Assembly (NCBI RefSeq): GCF_001593285.1
Contig: NZ_CP012529.1
Span: forward strand, 1,426,001 to 1,490,000
DNA length: 64,000 bases
Reading direction: 5' to 3'
From: Psychrobacter sp. P2G3
GTDB lineage: Bacteria > Pseudomonadota > Gammaproteobacteria > Pseudomonadales > Moraxellaceae
The position numbers were made by a program, and so were the translations under genes. The notes below the pieces were generated by a model. That model was not told the origin of the DNA. It worked only from the letters and a program-made list of their open reading frames with translations, and searched no databases. This document shows, piece after piece, positions 1-8,430 of this stretch (its first letter is position 1; the number at the start of each line of letters is the position of its first letter).

Positions 1-143
1 GCAACCAAACCACGGCGCTTGGCAGGACTAGCATCCTTCATTGATAGTCCAAATGCGCTCACCAGTCCGCCACACATGCCTAAGCAATGCGGTGAACCAA
101 AAAATCCCATTAGTAATGCTGCAACTAATAATGCTGTGGTCAT
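1..143 (-). CDS. SafE/TauE-like (UreH-domain) membrane protein, N-terminal fragment
   Basis: The reading frame starts at the ATG at 143 and runs off the left edge, so only 47 codons are visible. The N-terminus is a hydrophobic helix followed by the motif GFFGSPHCLGMCGGL, which is characteristic of the UreH-like / sulfite-exporter (SafE) membrane family. Members of this family, and CcoS-type proteins, commonly sit at the end of ccoGHIS cbb3-oxidase assembly clusters, where a copper or metal handling role is suspected. The gene lies just downstream of ccoS on the same strand, which agrees with that context. The family call is firm; the substrate is not known. Confidence 0.75.
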   Translation of the reverse strand, partial: MTTALLVAALLMGFFGSPHCLGMCGGLVSAFGLSMKDASPAKRRGLV

Positions 144-248
144 GAGCAGCAACTCCTAGAGTAAATAATAAGGTGAGAAAATGTTTATTCTATTGAAAAT
201 AAAAGCAGTAGATCGTTAACTAGATTAGAAGTTTTTAAAAATTTAATG

Positions 249-539
249 CTATTTTTTATTATTAAGATCTGTATTGCTACCAGTTGTTATGTCATCTTCG
301 TCCAAAATTACACTTTTAACAGTAGTTTCAGTGGATATTGTATCCGTTTTTTGAACAGTGTCGCTTGGCTCATGCGATTGGATAACCTGACGACGCTCTT
401 GTCGATCATCCAAGATAATACGCTGCGAGGCATTATCTAAATCCTCAAACTGATTGGATTTTACGGCATAACGTACTGCCCATATAGCGACCACAAACAG
501 CATTAAGCTTAATGGAATCAATAAAAATATACTGAGCAT
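249..539 (-). CDS. ccoS: cbb3-type cytochrome oxidase assembly protein CcoS
   Basis: A 96-residue protein with one N-terminal membrane helix (about residues 3-24) followed by the CcoS signature around AVKSNQFEDLDNASQRIILDD. CcoS is needed for cofactor insertion into cbb3 oxidase in the inner membrane. Typical CcoS proteins are about 50-70 residues; here a polar, acidic C-terminal tail of about 45 residues follows the conserved part. The start is supported by GAGG six bases upstream of the ATG. The next gene on the strand is the SafE-like fragment, the usual neighbour. The oxidase genes themselves must lie outside the window. Confidence 0.85.
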   Translation of the reverse strand: MLSIFLLIPLSLMLFVVAIWAVRYAVKSNQFEDLDNASQRIILDDRQERRQVIQSHEPSDTVQKTDTISTETTVKSVILDEDDITTGSNTDLNNKK

Positions 540-659
540 GGCAAACCTCTTAAATAGCAGTTTATTCTATTATTATACACTTATTGCAAGTGTAATAAAT
601 TGAGCTATGCAGGCGAAATCTGGGCAACTAAATTGGCACAAATTCATGAAGTATTTGTA

Positions 660-1433
660 TTATTCATCAAAGGTTTTGACTGCATTACCTCTAGGCGTTA
701 ATAACTGCTGAGTGCTGACTTCTTCTGCAAGGCGACAGTCTGATTGCGGGCGCAGAACATCACGTAAATAAGCGGCTATTTCATAAACAGCACGTCTTGA
801 ATGGCTTAAGTTTTGTGCAGGCTCCATCCAATCAAGTTGAACGGGTAGTGGCGCGTTGATAGGAGTGCTATTAATCCCGTTTAGGGCAAATTGCCTGCGT
901 GCCCGCGCCATATGATAGCTATCAGTGACAAGGTAAACATGATATAGAGGAACACGTTTGGCCGTAAACCGTGCATTTTCGCAAGTATTCATACTGGCGT
1001 TTTCGCTAATTGGTTCATCAATGCCGTGCTCGATGAGCCATTGACTCATCCAAGGCGCTTCAGCACCACTTAAAATAATAGGTAGCGGAAAATCATGATA
1101 GGCAATAGCGGCAGTACGGATACGGTTGAGACTATAACCATTAAGGATAGTTTGATTATTATTATCATTAGTGAGACCACCACCAAGGACCACATAAGCA
1201 GTAGGCGGCGAACTCATGGCACTAGCCGATATCGTAGGTAGCGGTAGATGCTCGAATACATAAGTAACCGTACGAGAAAACAGCGGTGTGAACAAACTAA
1301 CAAGAATCAAAATAATCGCAGTCGAGCCCAGAAAAAAAGTCATATTAATAATACGAAACAATTTAATCATGCGTTCAGCTGAGCGCAGGTAATGCCCTGA
1401 CAGCTTATGAGACCATGAACGCTTAGACCCCAT
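660..1433 (-). CDS. DUF218 (ElyC/SanA/YdcF family) envelope protein
   Basis: About 257 residues from the start chosen here. An N-terminal membrane helix (ITFFLGSTAII... region, roughly residues 28-55) is followed by a DUF218 domain with the typical segments YVVLGGGL, the N-rich linker, NRIRTAAIAY, LSGAEAP, and VTDSYHMARA. The family (ElyC, SanA, YdcF) is linked to envelope and peptidoglycan maintenance; the biochemical reaction is not established. The frame is open back to 1481 with several ATGs inside the 3' end of murB; the ATG at 1433 gives an 11-base overlap with murB and was preferred, but 1442, 1457 and 1481 are possible. It is translationally coupled to murB, fitting a cell-wall theme. 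Confidence 0.8.
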   Translation of the reverse strand: MGSKRSWSHKLSGHYLRSAERMIKLFRIINMTFFLGSTAIILILVSLFTPLFSRTVTYVFEHLPLPTISASAMSSPPTAYVVLGGGLTNDNNNQTILNGYSLNRIRTAAIAYHDFPLPIILSGAEAPWMSQWLIEHGIDEPISENASMNTCENARFTAKRVPLYHVYLVTDSYHMARARRQFALNGINSTPINAPLPVQLDWMEPAQNLSHSRRAVYEIAAYLRDVLRPQSDCRLAEEVSTQQLLTPRGNAVKTFDE

Positions 1434-2535
1434 GCTCACCATATCCAACTGTGCCATTAGTATTAACCCAAACTGGCTCACGGGCTAAAGTGATAGCAAA
1501 TTTTTCATAAATACAGCTTATGATATGGTTCTGGGCTATTGCCACATCATCTTGGGTGGCTTGGTAAGGACGGTGATTAGTCAGTACTAATGCTTGTTTT
1601 TTATGAGTTACGATTGGTTCGATACCGCCGCCTTTTAGACCTGCTTGCTCTATTAACCAACCTGCTGCGACTTTGACCATTGAATCTGGCATTGGGTAGC
1701 CCACAATATCAGAATAATTACTCTGTAATGATATGAACTGGTTTTGACTGATAATAGGGTTTTGAAAAAAACTACCACAATTAGGGAGCTGTTTAGGATC
1801 AGGAAGTTTTCGTTGTCGAATATCGATGATAGCATGCATCACGTCCGCAGGAGCTGGTTGCATACGTCCTTGTTGCTCAGCATAACGTTGCGCCACTGTC
1901 TGGACATCACCATAACTAGCTAATACCTTTGTCTCATCAGTATGCAAGCGAAAACCCACACGGCTGATTAGCCAAGTGTTAGGCGTACGCTTAAAGATAC
2001 TATCGCGGTAGCCAAACTCACAGTCAGTAGCGGTAAGAGAGTGCCAAGTTTTGGTCGGTAAGTGATAAGCGCGCACATACTGCAAATAGTCTTCTAACTG
2101 AACGCCATATGCTCCGATGTTCTGCACAGGCGCTGCACCAGTTAGCCCAGGAATCAAAGCCAAGTTTTCTAACCCGTACCAGCCTTGATTGACCGTATGA
2201 ATAACCAAGTCATGCCAGTTTTCGCCTGCCATGACTTCAATATCAACATAATCTTGAGTCTGATCGGTGAGAGTAATGCCATGCATTTGCGGTCGTAGCA
2301 CGATAGCTTGCAACTGCGTAGGTAACAGCACATTACTACCACCAGATAACACAAACAACGGCAGATTATGCCCAGTATTTTTTACATAACTTGTCATGAA
2401 GCTATCTAGCTGCGCCTCATCTTGTAAAGTCACTACTGTATCAGCTACACAAGCGAGCGCCATTGTATTGGTATGAGAAAGATCATGCGAACAATCATAT
2501 TGGGCACTAGGAGCATGATGCAAATCTGTAGTCAT
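1423..2535 (-). CDS. murB: UDP-N-acetylenolpyruvoylglucosamine reductase MurB
   Basis: 370 residues. MurB reduces UDP-GlcNAc-enolpyruvate to UDP-MurNAc with NADPH and FAD in the cytosolic stage of peptidoglycan synthesis. Visible signatures are the FAD-binding LSGGSNVLL, the IPGLTGAAPVQNIGAYG segment, CEFGYRDSIFK with the Tyr-Arg of E. coli-type (type I) enzymes, NCGSFFQNP with the catalytic serine, AGWLIEQAGLKGG, and a C-terminal EPVWVN glutamate. Length slightly exceeds the E. coli protein (about 342) because of an N-terminal extension of some 25 residues. It overlaps the downstream DUF218 gene by a few bases, so the two are likely co-transcribed. Confidence 0.97.
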   Translation of the reverse strand: MTTDLHHAPSAQYDCSHDLSHTNTMALACVADTVVTLQDEAQLDSFMTSYVKNTGHNLPLFVLSGGSNVLLPTQLQAIVLRPQMHGITLTDQTQDYVDIEVMAGENWHDLVIHTVNQGWYGLENLALIPGLTGAAPVQNIGAYGVQLEDYLQYVRAYHLPTKTWHSLTATDCEFGYRDSIFKRTPNTWLISRVGFRLHTDETKVLASYGDVQTVAQRYAEQQGRMQPAPADVMHAIIDIRQRKLPDPKQLPNCGSFFQNPIISQNQFISLQSNYSDIVGYPMPDSMVKVAAGWLIEQAGLKGGGIEPIVTHKKQALVLTNHRPYQATQDDVAIAQNHIISCIYEKFAITLAREPVWVNTNGTVGYGEHGV

Positions 2536-2713
2536 AAAGCGACCTATTAGGCAAATAAATGGGGGCTGTTAAAGTAATGATTAAATTTCAAGTAGGCCTT
2601 AATACGCTCGTTATTATAAGGGATACGCGCTACAAAAGCAGATAAAATACTTAGGTTTTAGTATCCAACCAATGTTATTTAGCCATCATTACATTTGTAT
2701 GCCTAAAGTTTCC

Positions 2714-3214
2714 TTACATGGCTTTCCAGCTTTCAATCCATGCTTGTGCGCTAGATTCAATACGTTCAATAACGTTTTCAAAAGCTTCTCCATCACCCTG
2801 AAAAGGATCTGGCACATCATCGCCGCCATAGGTAGGATCTTCTTCGCTAAACAAAGCTAATTTAGCCAGAGGTTTTTGCGACGTACCTTCAATACTGTCT
2901 TTTAATGCTTGCAAATCAGCTAGGTTCTGACCGTCCATTGCAAGGATTAGATCAAATTTACGAAAATCGTCAGCACTTATCTGACGTGCCACTAATTTGC
3001 TAATATTGTAACCATGACTCTTAGCATGGCGCTGTGAGCGTACGTCAGGGGTATGACCAATATGCCAATCGCTCGTACCTGCTGAGTCTATTTTCATTGA
3101 AAGCCCTGCAATAGCAGCTTGCTGACGGAAAATTTCCTCAGCAGTTGGTGACCGACAGATATTGCCTAGACAAACCAATAATACAGATGATGGTGCAGAA
3201 GCTTTAATCAGCAT
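2714..3214 (-). CDS. Low-molecular-weight protein tyrosine phosphatase
   Basis: 166 residues, cytosolic. The P-loop CLGNICRS (Cys15 to Arg21, the C-X5-R signature) follows the first beta strand, and the general acid is the Asp of VPDPF near residue 135. These are the defining residues of the arsenate-reductase-like LMW-PTP fold. Targets cannot be inferred: no tyrosine kinase (Wzc/BY type) or capsule genes are adjacent. It lies downstream of hslR, but a strong hairpin at 3234-3288 separates them, so it probably has its own promoter. Confidence 0.93.
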   Translation of the reverse strand: MLIKASAPSSVLLVCLGNICRSPTAEEIFRQQAAIAGLSMKIDSAGTSDWHIGHTPDVRSQRHAKSHGYNISKLVARQISADDFRKFDLILAMDGQNLADLQALKDSIEGTSQKPLAKLALFSEEDPTYGGDDVPDPFQGDGEAFENVIERIESSAQAWIESWKAM

Positions 3215-3233
3215 AATATGACCCTTTGTGACA

Positions 3234-3288
3234 ATAAAAAAACATGCTATAGGGAACCAACATTAATAATGTGGTTCGTTAGCATGTT
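3234..3288 (-). terminator. Intrinsic terminator of hslR
   Basis: Nine-base arms AACATGCTA (3241-3249) and TAGCATGTT (3280-3288) enclose a second, nearly continuous stem (3255-3276). Read on the minus strand the hairpin is followed by a run of seven T, so it terminates hslR transcription before the phosphatase gene. Confidence 0.8.
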
Positions 3289-3451
3289 AGTGGATAAATA
3301 AATCAGCGCCAATTAGAGTAAAATGATAGACAGTTATCTTTGCTTAATTTAATAACGTCTACTTGTAATCTATTATCATCTAGCGCGACTTGTTAAGCGT
3401 AACGGTTAATGTGGTGAATAACAAGAGCACAGGCAAAACAATAGAAATATT

Positions 3452-3892
3452 TTAATCTTGCTGATGTTTGAAGCGTTGTAAATCACGGCGCTCCTTCTTG
3501 TTAGGCTTGTTATCAGGTCGAGCAAGGTTGGCAAGTTTACGCTGCTCAGCATAGTACGCGCGGCGCTCTTCACTTTCCTCAGTCTCTGAATACAACACTT
3601 GAGCGTTGGTAGCATTGCCACGTTGTGCAGTTAATGCTTCGACGACGACTGTCTTTTCGGTCATGGCAGTGGCTGAGCCTTGTCGGATACTCAATTCATC
3701 TCCGACTGCAATCTCTTTGCTGGTTTTGACACGGCTACCTGCATAATGCACGCGCCCACTTTCGATGGCTTCTTTGGCAAGAGTGCGAGTACGATAAAAT
3801 CGCGCTGCCCATAACCATTTATCGAGCCGCATACGCACAGCATCAGGTTTACTGTGGCTGGGTTGATTATGGTTTTTATTGTGTTTACTCAT
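3452..3892 (-). CDS. hslR: Heat-shock protein Hsp15, S4 RNA-binding protein
   Basis: 146 residues. An S4 domain spans about residues 20-80, starting at MRLDKWLWAARFYRTRTLA and including the AIESGRVHYAGSRVKTSKEIAVGDEL core. Hsp15 binds free 50S subunits that carry a nascent chain with peptidyl-tRNA and helps recycle them. The tail is rich in Lys/Arg/Glu (RKLANLARPDNKPNKKERRD), as in other Hsp15 proteins. The ATG at 3892 has GAGG five bases upstream; an in-frame TTG one codon earlier is less likely. It ends at a strong terminator. Confidence 0.93.
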   Translation of the reverse strand: MSKHNKNHNQPSHSKPDAVRMRLDKWLWAARFYRTRTLAKEAIESGRVHYAGSRVKTSKEIAVGDELSIRQGSATAMTEKTVVVEALTAQRGNATNAQVLYSETEESEERRAYYAEQRKLANLARPDNKPNKKERRDLQRFKHQQD

Positions 3893-4000
3893 CAAAACCT
3901 CATAGATATCAATAAACTAAGATAATAATGGTGTTTCTTTTACGAATTAAAAGAGTGATAGCTTATTAAAATAACAGATGATTTAAATGTTTGTCTGTAT

Positions 4001-4174
4001 TTAAAACAAGATAGCATCAACGGAGACTAGGGCGGCTTTATGCCAAAACAATGGTATGTGACAAGCTTCAATACCATTATTGGTTTGAGCGACCAAGGTT
4101 GCCAGCGGATTAACCGCAATAAAATCGATAATACTATCAAAATTGTTTTCGGCAAAATTTGAAGGGACATGCAT
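4001..4174 (-). pseudogene. Remnant of an FMN-binding negative transcriptional regulator (PaiB-like)
   Basis: A 57-codon frame from ATG 4174 to TAA 4001. Its translation begins MHVPSNFAENN and continues through FIAVNPLATLVAQ to GIEACHIPLF. This is the order and spacing of the N-terminal strand of PaiB-family proteins (M-x-x-P-x-x-F, N-P-x-A-T-L-V, G-x-x-A-x-H-x-P-L). PaiB proteins are around 200 residues, and no continuation was found in any frame before hslR, so the C-terminal three quarters are missing. I see no good ribosome binding site. Probably a decaying gene fragment; a translated short peptide cannot be excluded. Confidence 0.6.
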
Positions 4175-4203
4175 GGTATTCTCAATCTAAGCCTTAGTTA
4201 AAA

Positions 4204-4587
4204 TCAGTTACACCATTGTTTTTCACACGGTATACCATCGTTGTTACCGTCCATTTTCGTATCTAGGCAGTTATTTGTGAAATAAGTGGCTTCTGCACAC
4301 GAGGTCATCTGAGAGCAATGCTTTCTGCCATCGCATGAGAAGCTTGGCGCTGCTGGCTGTGACGTTAATACAGGACTTACTGCAGAGGTTGATGTTGAAT
4401 TTGGATCAGAGTCAACGTAGGTTGGCGTTATATCATCAAGGTCATCAGATGTGAAAGCAACTCCAGTTGATGTGTCATTCGCAATATTAGGTATAGGATT
4501 ACTCGTGAAATTTTTGGGTTGAAGGATTTTGTAACCTATAATTGCTAAAGTCAACAATACAACGATCATCAATATTTTCCTTATCAC
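4204..4587 (-). CDS. Excalibur calcium-binding-domain protein, membrane-anchored
   Basis: 127 residues. One N-terminal membrane helix or uncleaved signal anchor (about residues 3-22), a Ser/Thr/Pro-rich linker (about 25-80), and a C-terminal Excalibur domain from about residue 83. The domain has the characteristic cysteines (CDGRKHCSQM, SCAEATYF, NNC) and the DMDGDGIPCE-like calcium loop, here MDGNNDGIPCEKQWC. The domain probably faces the periplasm. Function unknown; family members often occur next to nucleases or DUF1294 proteins, none of which is present here. Confidence 0.85.
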   Translation of the reverse strand: MIRKILMIVVLLTLAIIGYKILQPKNFTSNPIPNIANDTSTGVAFTSDDLDDITPTYVDSDPNSTSTSAVSPVLTSQPAAPSFSCDGRKHCSQMTSCAEATYFTNNCLDTKMDGNNDGIPCEKQWCN

Positions 4588-4700
4588 TGCTTAATACCTA
4601 TCAATAATATTTACAAACGAATAATCACTATTAATTCATCTATAGCAGTTTTCTAATTAATTAAAAAACTGCCACTGAAAATGATAGCTTACGTCTATTT

Positions 4701-6254
4701 TTATTTTAAAAATAACTGATAGCCAATATTGTCATTTAGCATGGTGCAGTCATAGCCAATATCAAGTAGGGCGTCTTGTAATTGACGTGAATTACTCTCA
4801 GAGGCTTGCAGACCAACCAACACTCGACCTTCAGCAGCACCGTGATTGCGATAATGGAAAAGCGTAATGTTAAAATCATCGCCCAGTTTTTCTAAAAACG
4901 TTAGCAGTGCACCTGGGCGCTCAGGAAAGGTGATTTTTAATAATTGCTCGTTTTCGACATGAGCATGTCCACCAATTAAATGACGAATATGTGATTTAGC
5001 GATATCATCATCAGTTAAGTCATGCGCCGTATAGCCATCAGCTGCTAATTGGTTACTAATCGTTTGACGTTCTTTATCACCTTCTTTTAGCGCAATACCG
5101 ACAAAGATTGACGCAGGCTCCATAGAGTCTGGCGACTTTTTGCTATCAGCACGGTAATTGAACTCAGTGATATTACGTCCATGCAGGCTGCGGCAAAAAT
5201 TTAAGAACGCACCGGTCTGCTCAGGAATAGTCACGCCAAAGATGGCTTCTTTTTTCTCACCGATTTCAGTACGCTCAGCGATATAACGTAGGCGGTCAAA
5301 GTTCATATTGGCACCGCAAATGATGCCGACGCAGTTTTTACCTTGTAAATCATTAGCTTCAATATATTTTTTCATACCAGCGACTGACAATGCGCCAGCA
5401 GGTTCAACGATACTACGATTTTCTTCAAAGATATCTTTGATAGCCGCGCAGACTTCATCATTGGTACAGGTCACGACCTCAGGCTCAACAATTGGCCCTG
5501 AATTATCGCTTTTTTGCGTACGTACGACGTCAAAAGGTAGCTCACCAATTTGGGCGACTGCCACACCATCGACGAATAATCCTACTTGCTCAAGTTTGAC
5601 TCGCTCACCGGTCTCAAGCGCCGCTTTTAGGCAGGCTGATTGTTCGGCTTCTACAGCGATGACTTTGACATGCGGAGCCACTTCACCCAAGAATGCCGCG
5701 ACGCCTGAAATCAAACCGCCACCGCCAACCGCAACGAAGACATAATCCATATTGCGCCATTGCTGGGTTAGCTCAAGTCCGATGGTGCCTTGTCCAGCAA
5801 TGACCAATTCGTCATCGTAAGGTGGGATAAAGGTTAAGCCCTCAGTCTCAGCACGATTGATGGCATAGCGATTGGCTTCATCAAAGCTGTCACCATGTAA
5901 GTCGACATTACCACCAAGCGCTCTAACGGCATCAACTTTAATGTCAGGTGTCGTCGTGGGCATTACTATAATGTTTTTAAGATTAAGGGTACGGGCAGAG
6001 TAAGCAACCCCTTGCGCATGGTTGCCCGCTGAAGCACAAATCACTCCGCGCGCTTTTTGCTCATCATTCAGTTGGCTAATACGGTTATAAGCACCACGCA
6101 ATTTAAAAGATTTGACTGGTTGCAGGTCTTCGCGCTTAAGTCGAATATCATTGGTAAAACGCTGGGTCAGCTTAGGTGCGGCCTCAAGTGGCGTTTGAAT
6201 AGCAACGTCATAGACAGTGGCTTGCAAGATGGCTCGTACCCAATGTGATAGCAT
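4701..6254 (-). CDS. ilvA: Threonine dehydratase, biosynthetic (IlvA)
   Basis: 517 residues, cytosolic, PLP-dependent. Converts threonine to 2-oxobutanoate, the first committed step to isoleucine. The PLP lysine is Lys51 in PVKSFKLRGAYN; the glycine-rich phosphate loop is GGGGLISG. After the catalytic domain (to about residue 330) come two ACT-like regulatory domains (TIPEQTGAFLNF... and ITFPERPGALLTFLEKL...), so this is the long, isoleucine-feedback-regulated biosynthetic form, not the short catabolic TdcB. Transcribed divergently from rpiA with about 250 bp between starts. Confidence 0.97.
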   Translation of the reverse strand: MLSHWVRAILQATVYDVAIQTPLEAAPKLTQRFTNDIRLKREDLQPVKSFKLRGAYNRISQLNDEQKARGVICASAGNHAQGVAYSARTLNLKNIIVMPTTTPDIKVDAVRALGGNVDLHGDSFDEANRYAINRAETEGLTFIPPYDDELVIAGQGTIGLELTQQWRNMDYVFVAVGGGGLISGVAAFLGEVAPHVKVIAVEAEQSACLKAALETGERVKLEQVGLFVDGVAVAQIGELPFDVVRTQKSDNSGPIVEPEVVTCTNDEVCAAIKDIFEENRSIVEPAGALSVAGMKKYIEANDLQGKNCVGIICGANMNFDRLRYIAERTEIGEKKEAIFGVTIPEQTGAFLNFCRSLHGRNITEFNYRADSKKSPDSMEPASIFVGIALKEGDKERQTISNQLAADGYTAHDLTDDDIAKSHIRHLIGGHAHVENEQLLKITFPERPGALLTFLEKLGDDFNITLFHYRNHGAAEGRVLVGLQASESNSRQLQDALLDIGYDCTMLNDNIGYQLFLK

Positions 6255-6509
6255 AATGATCCCTAAACAAATGATATATGATGATAAAAATGAAATAGAT
6301 TAGCCTATGCTGATTTTGACTATCTTGCAAGACACAATTGCAAGTTTTGCTTAGAATTTGATGCTTTGATGGATATGAAAGGTTTGTTTATAGCAAGTAG
6401 CACAGCTAAACAAAGATTAAATTAGAGTGGTCATTACCCTAACATCCATCAAATTCATCGGTTATAATAGCCACGCATTTTGATATTATTCTCACGTTGC
6501 CAAGGATTT

Positions 6510-7172
6510 ATGATGAGCGATCAGCAAGCACAGAAACAAGCCGCAGCCAAAGCTGCTCTAAGCTATATCGAAGATGACATGATACTTGGGGTAGGGACGG
6601 GCAGTACGGTCAACTGTTTAATTGAGTTGTTGCCTACATTGAGGCTTGCTGGCGCCGTTGCTAGCTCACAAGTCACCGAAGATAAGCTTCGCGCGCTTGG
6701 TATCGAGATAGTTGATCTAAACTTTGCAGGTCAGCTTGACATCTACATTGATGGTGCTGACGAAGTTAACGCGCAGTTGCAATTAATTAAGGGCGGCGGC
6801 GGCGCACTCACTCGTGAAAAAATCGTCGCAGCGGCGTCTAACAAGTTTATATGCATGGTTGATGAGAGTAAAAGTGTCGAGATACTAGGACGCGCGTTCC
6901 CAGTACCAATTGAAGTGTTGCCACAAGCACGCTCATACGTAGCTCGCCAGTTAGCCCTTCTAGGCGGTGAACCCGTTTACCGTGAAGACTTTGTCACAGA
7001 TTATGGCAATGTGATCTTAGATACTTATGATTTGGATGTTAGTAATCCAATAGCGCTTGAGAAAGAGTTGAACAATATCGTAGGCGTGGTATGTAATGGT
7101 ATTTTTGCCGCCAATCAAGCAGATGTACTGTTAAAGGCGGGTAGTAATGGGGTGACGACACTCACTCGTTAA
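6510..7172 (+). CDS. rpiA: Ribose-5-phosphate isomerase A
   Basis: 220 residues, cytosolic; interconverts ribose-5-phosphate and ribulose-5-phosphate in the pentose-phosphate pathway. Family motifs visible: GVGTGSTV, the Asp pair in DGADEV, and KGGGGALTREK with the catalytic region, then IVGVVCNGIFA near the C-terminus. The frame is open from a TTG at 6480, but AAGGA at 6502-6506 precedes two tandem ATGs at 6510 and 6513, which therefore are the probable starts (6513 has the better spacing). A TATAAT box lies at 6463-6468. Ends at a bidirectional terminator shared with argF. Confidence 0.96.
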   Translation: MMSDQQAQKQAAAKAALSYIEDDMILGVGTGSTVNCLIELLPTLRLAGAVASSQVTEDKLRALGIEIVDLNFAGQLDIYIDGADEVNAQLQLIKGGGGALTREKIVAAASNKFICMVDESKSVEILGRAFPVPIEVLPQARSYVARQLALLGGEPVYREDFVTDYGNVILDTYDLDVSNPIALEKELNNIVGVVCNGIFAANQADVLLKAGSNGVTTLTR

Positions 7173-7225
7173 AAACGGCTCTTTAGACGGCTCGTCAACT
7201 AGTTGCTAATTTCTAATCGAAAGCT

Positions 7226-7263
7226 AAAAAGGCAGAACACTATAAATGTGATCTGCCTTTTTT
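7226..7263. terminator. Bidirectional terminator between rpiA and argF
   Basis: Eleven-base stem AAAAAGGCAGA / TCTGCCTTTTT with a 15-base loop, A-run on one side and T-run on the other. It sits between two convergent genes and can serve both. Confidence 0.85.
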
Positions 7264-7312
7264 ATGCGTAATACTCTATGCGTAGTATTTTATAAATAGT
7301 TTGCTTAGTTAT

Positions 7313-8236
7313 CTATGCAGGTAGCTTAATCTTGTCTTTTAATAAAAATTCCATCAAAGCTTTTTGTGCGTGTAAGCGGTTTTCTGCTTCATCCCACACG
7401 ACAGAGCGTGGATCATCTAGCATATCATGAGAGATTTCTTCGCCGCGATGGGCAGGTAGACAGTGCATAAAGACGACGTCAGGATCTGCTTTATCTAATA
7501 GCGATGGCGTCACTTGATAAGGCGCAAAACGACGCGCACGGGTATTTTGCTCTGACTCTTGTCCCATACTTGCCCATACGTCGGTGACAATGAGATTAGA
7601 GTCTTTGGCAGCGTCTTGTACGTTTTCAACGAGACTGACACAATGCGAGAAGCGTTCCATCAGTTTTGGGTCAGGCTCAAAGCCATAAGGAGCCGCTACA
7701 CGTAGCTCAAAACCAAACTGATTGGCTGCTTGCATAAATGATGAGCACATGTTGTTGCCATCACCCACCCACGTCACGATTTTGTTTTCAATACTGCCGC
7801 GATGCTCGTAGTAAGTTTGCATATCAGCAAGCAGCTGGCAAGGATGGAATTCATCAGTTAAGGCATTAATAATTGGCACACTTGAATACTTAGCAAAGGT
7901 CTCGACCTTTTCGTGGCCAAAGGTACGAATCATAATAATGTCGACCATGCTGGAGATAACGCGAGCTGAGTCTTCTAACGGCTCGCCGCGACCAAGTTGC
8001 GTATCATTTGGTGATAAAAAAATAGCACTACCACCAAACTGTCCCATACCAGTCTCAAAAGAGATGCGTGTACGGGTGGATGACTTCTCAAAGATCATGC
8101 CAAGCGTACGACCAACAAACGGCTGATATATCTCGCCTGCGTGTTGCATCTTGCGCAATTCGCTGGCGCGTTTGATAAGATTTTCTAGTTCTTGTTTGGT
8201 TAAATCAGATAAGGTCAAAAAATGGCGCAAACTCAT
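7313..8236 (-). CDS. argF: Ornithine carbamoyltransferase
   Basis: 307 residues, cytosolic; forms citrulline from ornithine and carbamoyl phosphate in arginine biosynthesis. The carbamoyl-phosphate loop SSTRTR, the HPCQ motif, the SMG loop region (DVWASMGQE) and [11 protein letters not shown] with the ornithine-binding cysteine are all present. Full length for the family. No other arg genes are adjacent. About 300 bp separate it from alr, so it is likely a single-gene unit; I see no convincing ARG box in the upstream gap. Confidence 0.96.
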   Translation of the reverse strand: MSLRHFLTLSDLTKQELENLIKRASELRKMQHAGEIYQPFVGRTLGMIFEKSSTRTRISFETGMGQFGGSAIFLSPNDTQLGRGEPLEDSARVISSMVDIIMIRTFGHEKVETFAKYSSVPIINALTDEFHPCQLLADMQTYYEHRGSIENKIVTWVGDGNNMCSSFMQAANQFGFELRVAAPYGFEPDPKLMERFSHCVSLVENVQDAAKDSNLIVTDVWASMGQESEQNTRARRFAPYQVTPSLLDKADPDVVFMHCLPAHRGEEISHDMLDDPRSVVWDEAENRLHAQKALMEFLLKDKIKLPA

Positions 8237-8430
8237 AGCAATCCTAGCAGTCGATCACAGTCAATGAAACGTTATCAGCCGTCAATGGCGACAAGCAACT
8301 GCCTTGGCCGTGGTGACAACAAACTTTTAGTATAGCGTAATTACTTTCAATGTAAATGCCAATTTTTGGTATCTGAGCCAGTATGATGACTGACCTATAG
8401 TAAGTAAATTAAATAGAAATACAGTTGCAC

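Noticed and set aside
570..597. Hairpin between ccoS and the DUF218 gene
   Set aside because: The stem is only about seven bases of clean pairing and no T-run follows on the minus strand, so a terminator call is not supported.
5308..5745. 145-codon plus-strand frame
   Set aside because: Lies entirely antisense to ilvA, whose product is unambiguous; it arises from codon bias of the real gene.
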